Assembly: GCF_000006565.2 (NCBI RefSeq)
Contig: NC_031475.1
Location: 248,001 to 312,000, forward strand
Source of the DNA: Toxoplasma gondii ME49
Lineage: Eukaryota; Apicomplexa; Conoidasida; Eucoccidiorida; Sarcocystidae
Direction: 5' to 3'
DNA: 64,000 nt
A program made the translations under genes and the position numbers. Position 1 is the stretch's first letter. Each line of letters opens with the position of its first letter. Positions 63,901-64,000 of this stretch are shown here, one piece after another. Below the pieces are notes generated by a model. The model saw nothing but the letters and a program-made list of their open reading frames with translations. It ran no database searches and was not told the origin of the DNA.

Positions 63901-64000
63901 GCCGTTCCCACTGTCTCTGCAGATTGTGAAGCATGTGGAGGAGCCCCTGAAGGCAGCAGCGCTGCGTGCAGACTTGGAGGAGTTTTTATCTGCGAACAAC
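57916..64000 (+). CDS. DEAD-box RNA helicase with RS-rich N-terminus, 3' end outside window
   Basis: Nine exons are visible: 57916-59649, 60174-60264, 60489-60800, 61422-61552, 62009-62071, 62482-62553, 62917-63072, 63337-63534 and 63923 to beyond 64000. Phases agree; about 945 residues are in the window. The ATG at 57916 opens a 578-codon first exon of Lys/Arg/Glu, then dense Arg-Ser (about 150-410), Ala/Pro-rich and a coiled segment (LEEQLAAVKKEIEEEH). Core motifs are a Q-like motif FKRLMPVQRHSIP, motif I ASTGSGKT (721-728), Ia PTRELA (766-771), GG, Ib TPGRL (816-820), II DEAD (840-843) and III SAT (873-875). RecA domain 2 begins at the edge. RS-domain DEAD-box proteins usually act in spliceosome assembly (Prp5, Prp28 types), whereas the core spacing also resembles Ded1/DDX3. 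The subfamily is undecided. The start of exon 3 rests on phase (AG at 60487-60488); the other joins are canonical. Confidence 0.93.

Noticed and set aside
1..64000. tRNA, rRNA, CRISPR array or transposable element
   Set aside because: I looked for tRNA T-loop boxes, direct repeat-spacer patterns, reverse transcriptase or transposase motifs and terminal repeats, and found none that I could support.

Overview
The window looks like nuclear DNA of a coccidian apicomplexan, most likely Toxoplasma gondii or a close relative (Hammondia, Neospora). Four things point there. GC content is near 50 percent. Small exons are separated by many short GT-AG introns. TGCATGC words are frequent. Introns and intergenic spaces carry many (TA)n microsatellites, and the proteins have long Ser/Pro/Arg/Glu low-complexity insertions. 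I saw no bacterial, viral, transposon or CRISPR signal.

I rebuilt spliced genes by hand, accepting exon joins only where GT/AG sites and codon phase agreed. From left to right: (1) 51-3585, minus, an aldehyde dehydrogenase family gene whose 3' end lies beyond the left edge. (2) 5942-7202, minus, a small two-exon orphan. (3) 11743-24720, plus, a giant 11-exon pentatricopeptide repeat (PPR) protein of about 2,673 aa. (4) 26169-34722, minus, a complete 14-exon cytosolic-type glutamyl-tRNA synthetase of 774 aa. (5) 35983-39388, plus, a 6-exon C9orf78/Tls1 (Hep_59) family spliceosome-linked protein with an added RS-like N-terminus. (6) 41237-43538, minus, a 6-exon protein with one C2 domain. (7) 45583-46948, minus, an unassigned coding block with hydrophobic segments. 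(8) 46974-53549, minus, a thioredoxin-fold plus TPR protein resembling the bacterial chaperone-redox protein CnoX/YbbN, with both active-site cysteines replaced. (9) 57916 to the right edge, plus, a DEAD-box RNA helicase with a long RS-rich N-terminus.

The genes are not an operon; each has its own introns and intergenic space. PPR and GluRS converge, as do the C9orf78-like and C2 genes. GluRS and C9orf78-like, the orphan and PPR, and the thioredoxin-TPR and helicase genes are divergent pairs that may share promoter regions. Shared themes are RNA metabolism (PPR, GluRS, C9orf78-like, helicase) and probable organelle biology (PPR, thioredoxin-TPR).

The most unusual object is the cysteine-less thioredoxin-TPR protein, together with the question of whether it reads on into the hydrophobic block downstream. 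Next are the enormous PPR protein with its motifs scattered among repeats, and C2-like fragments in conflicting frames just upstream of the C2 gene. All family calls come from motif recognition without database searches.
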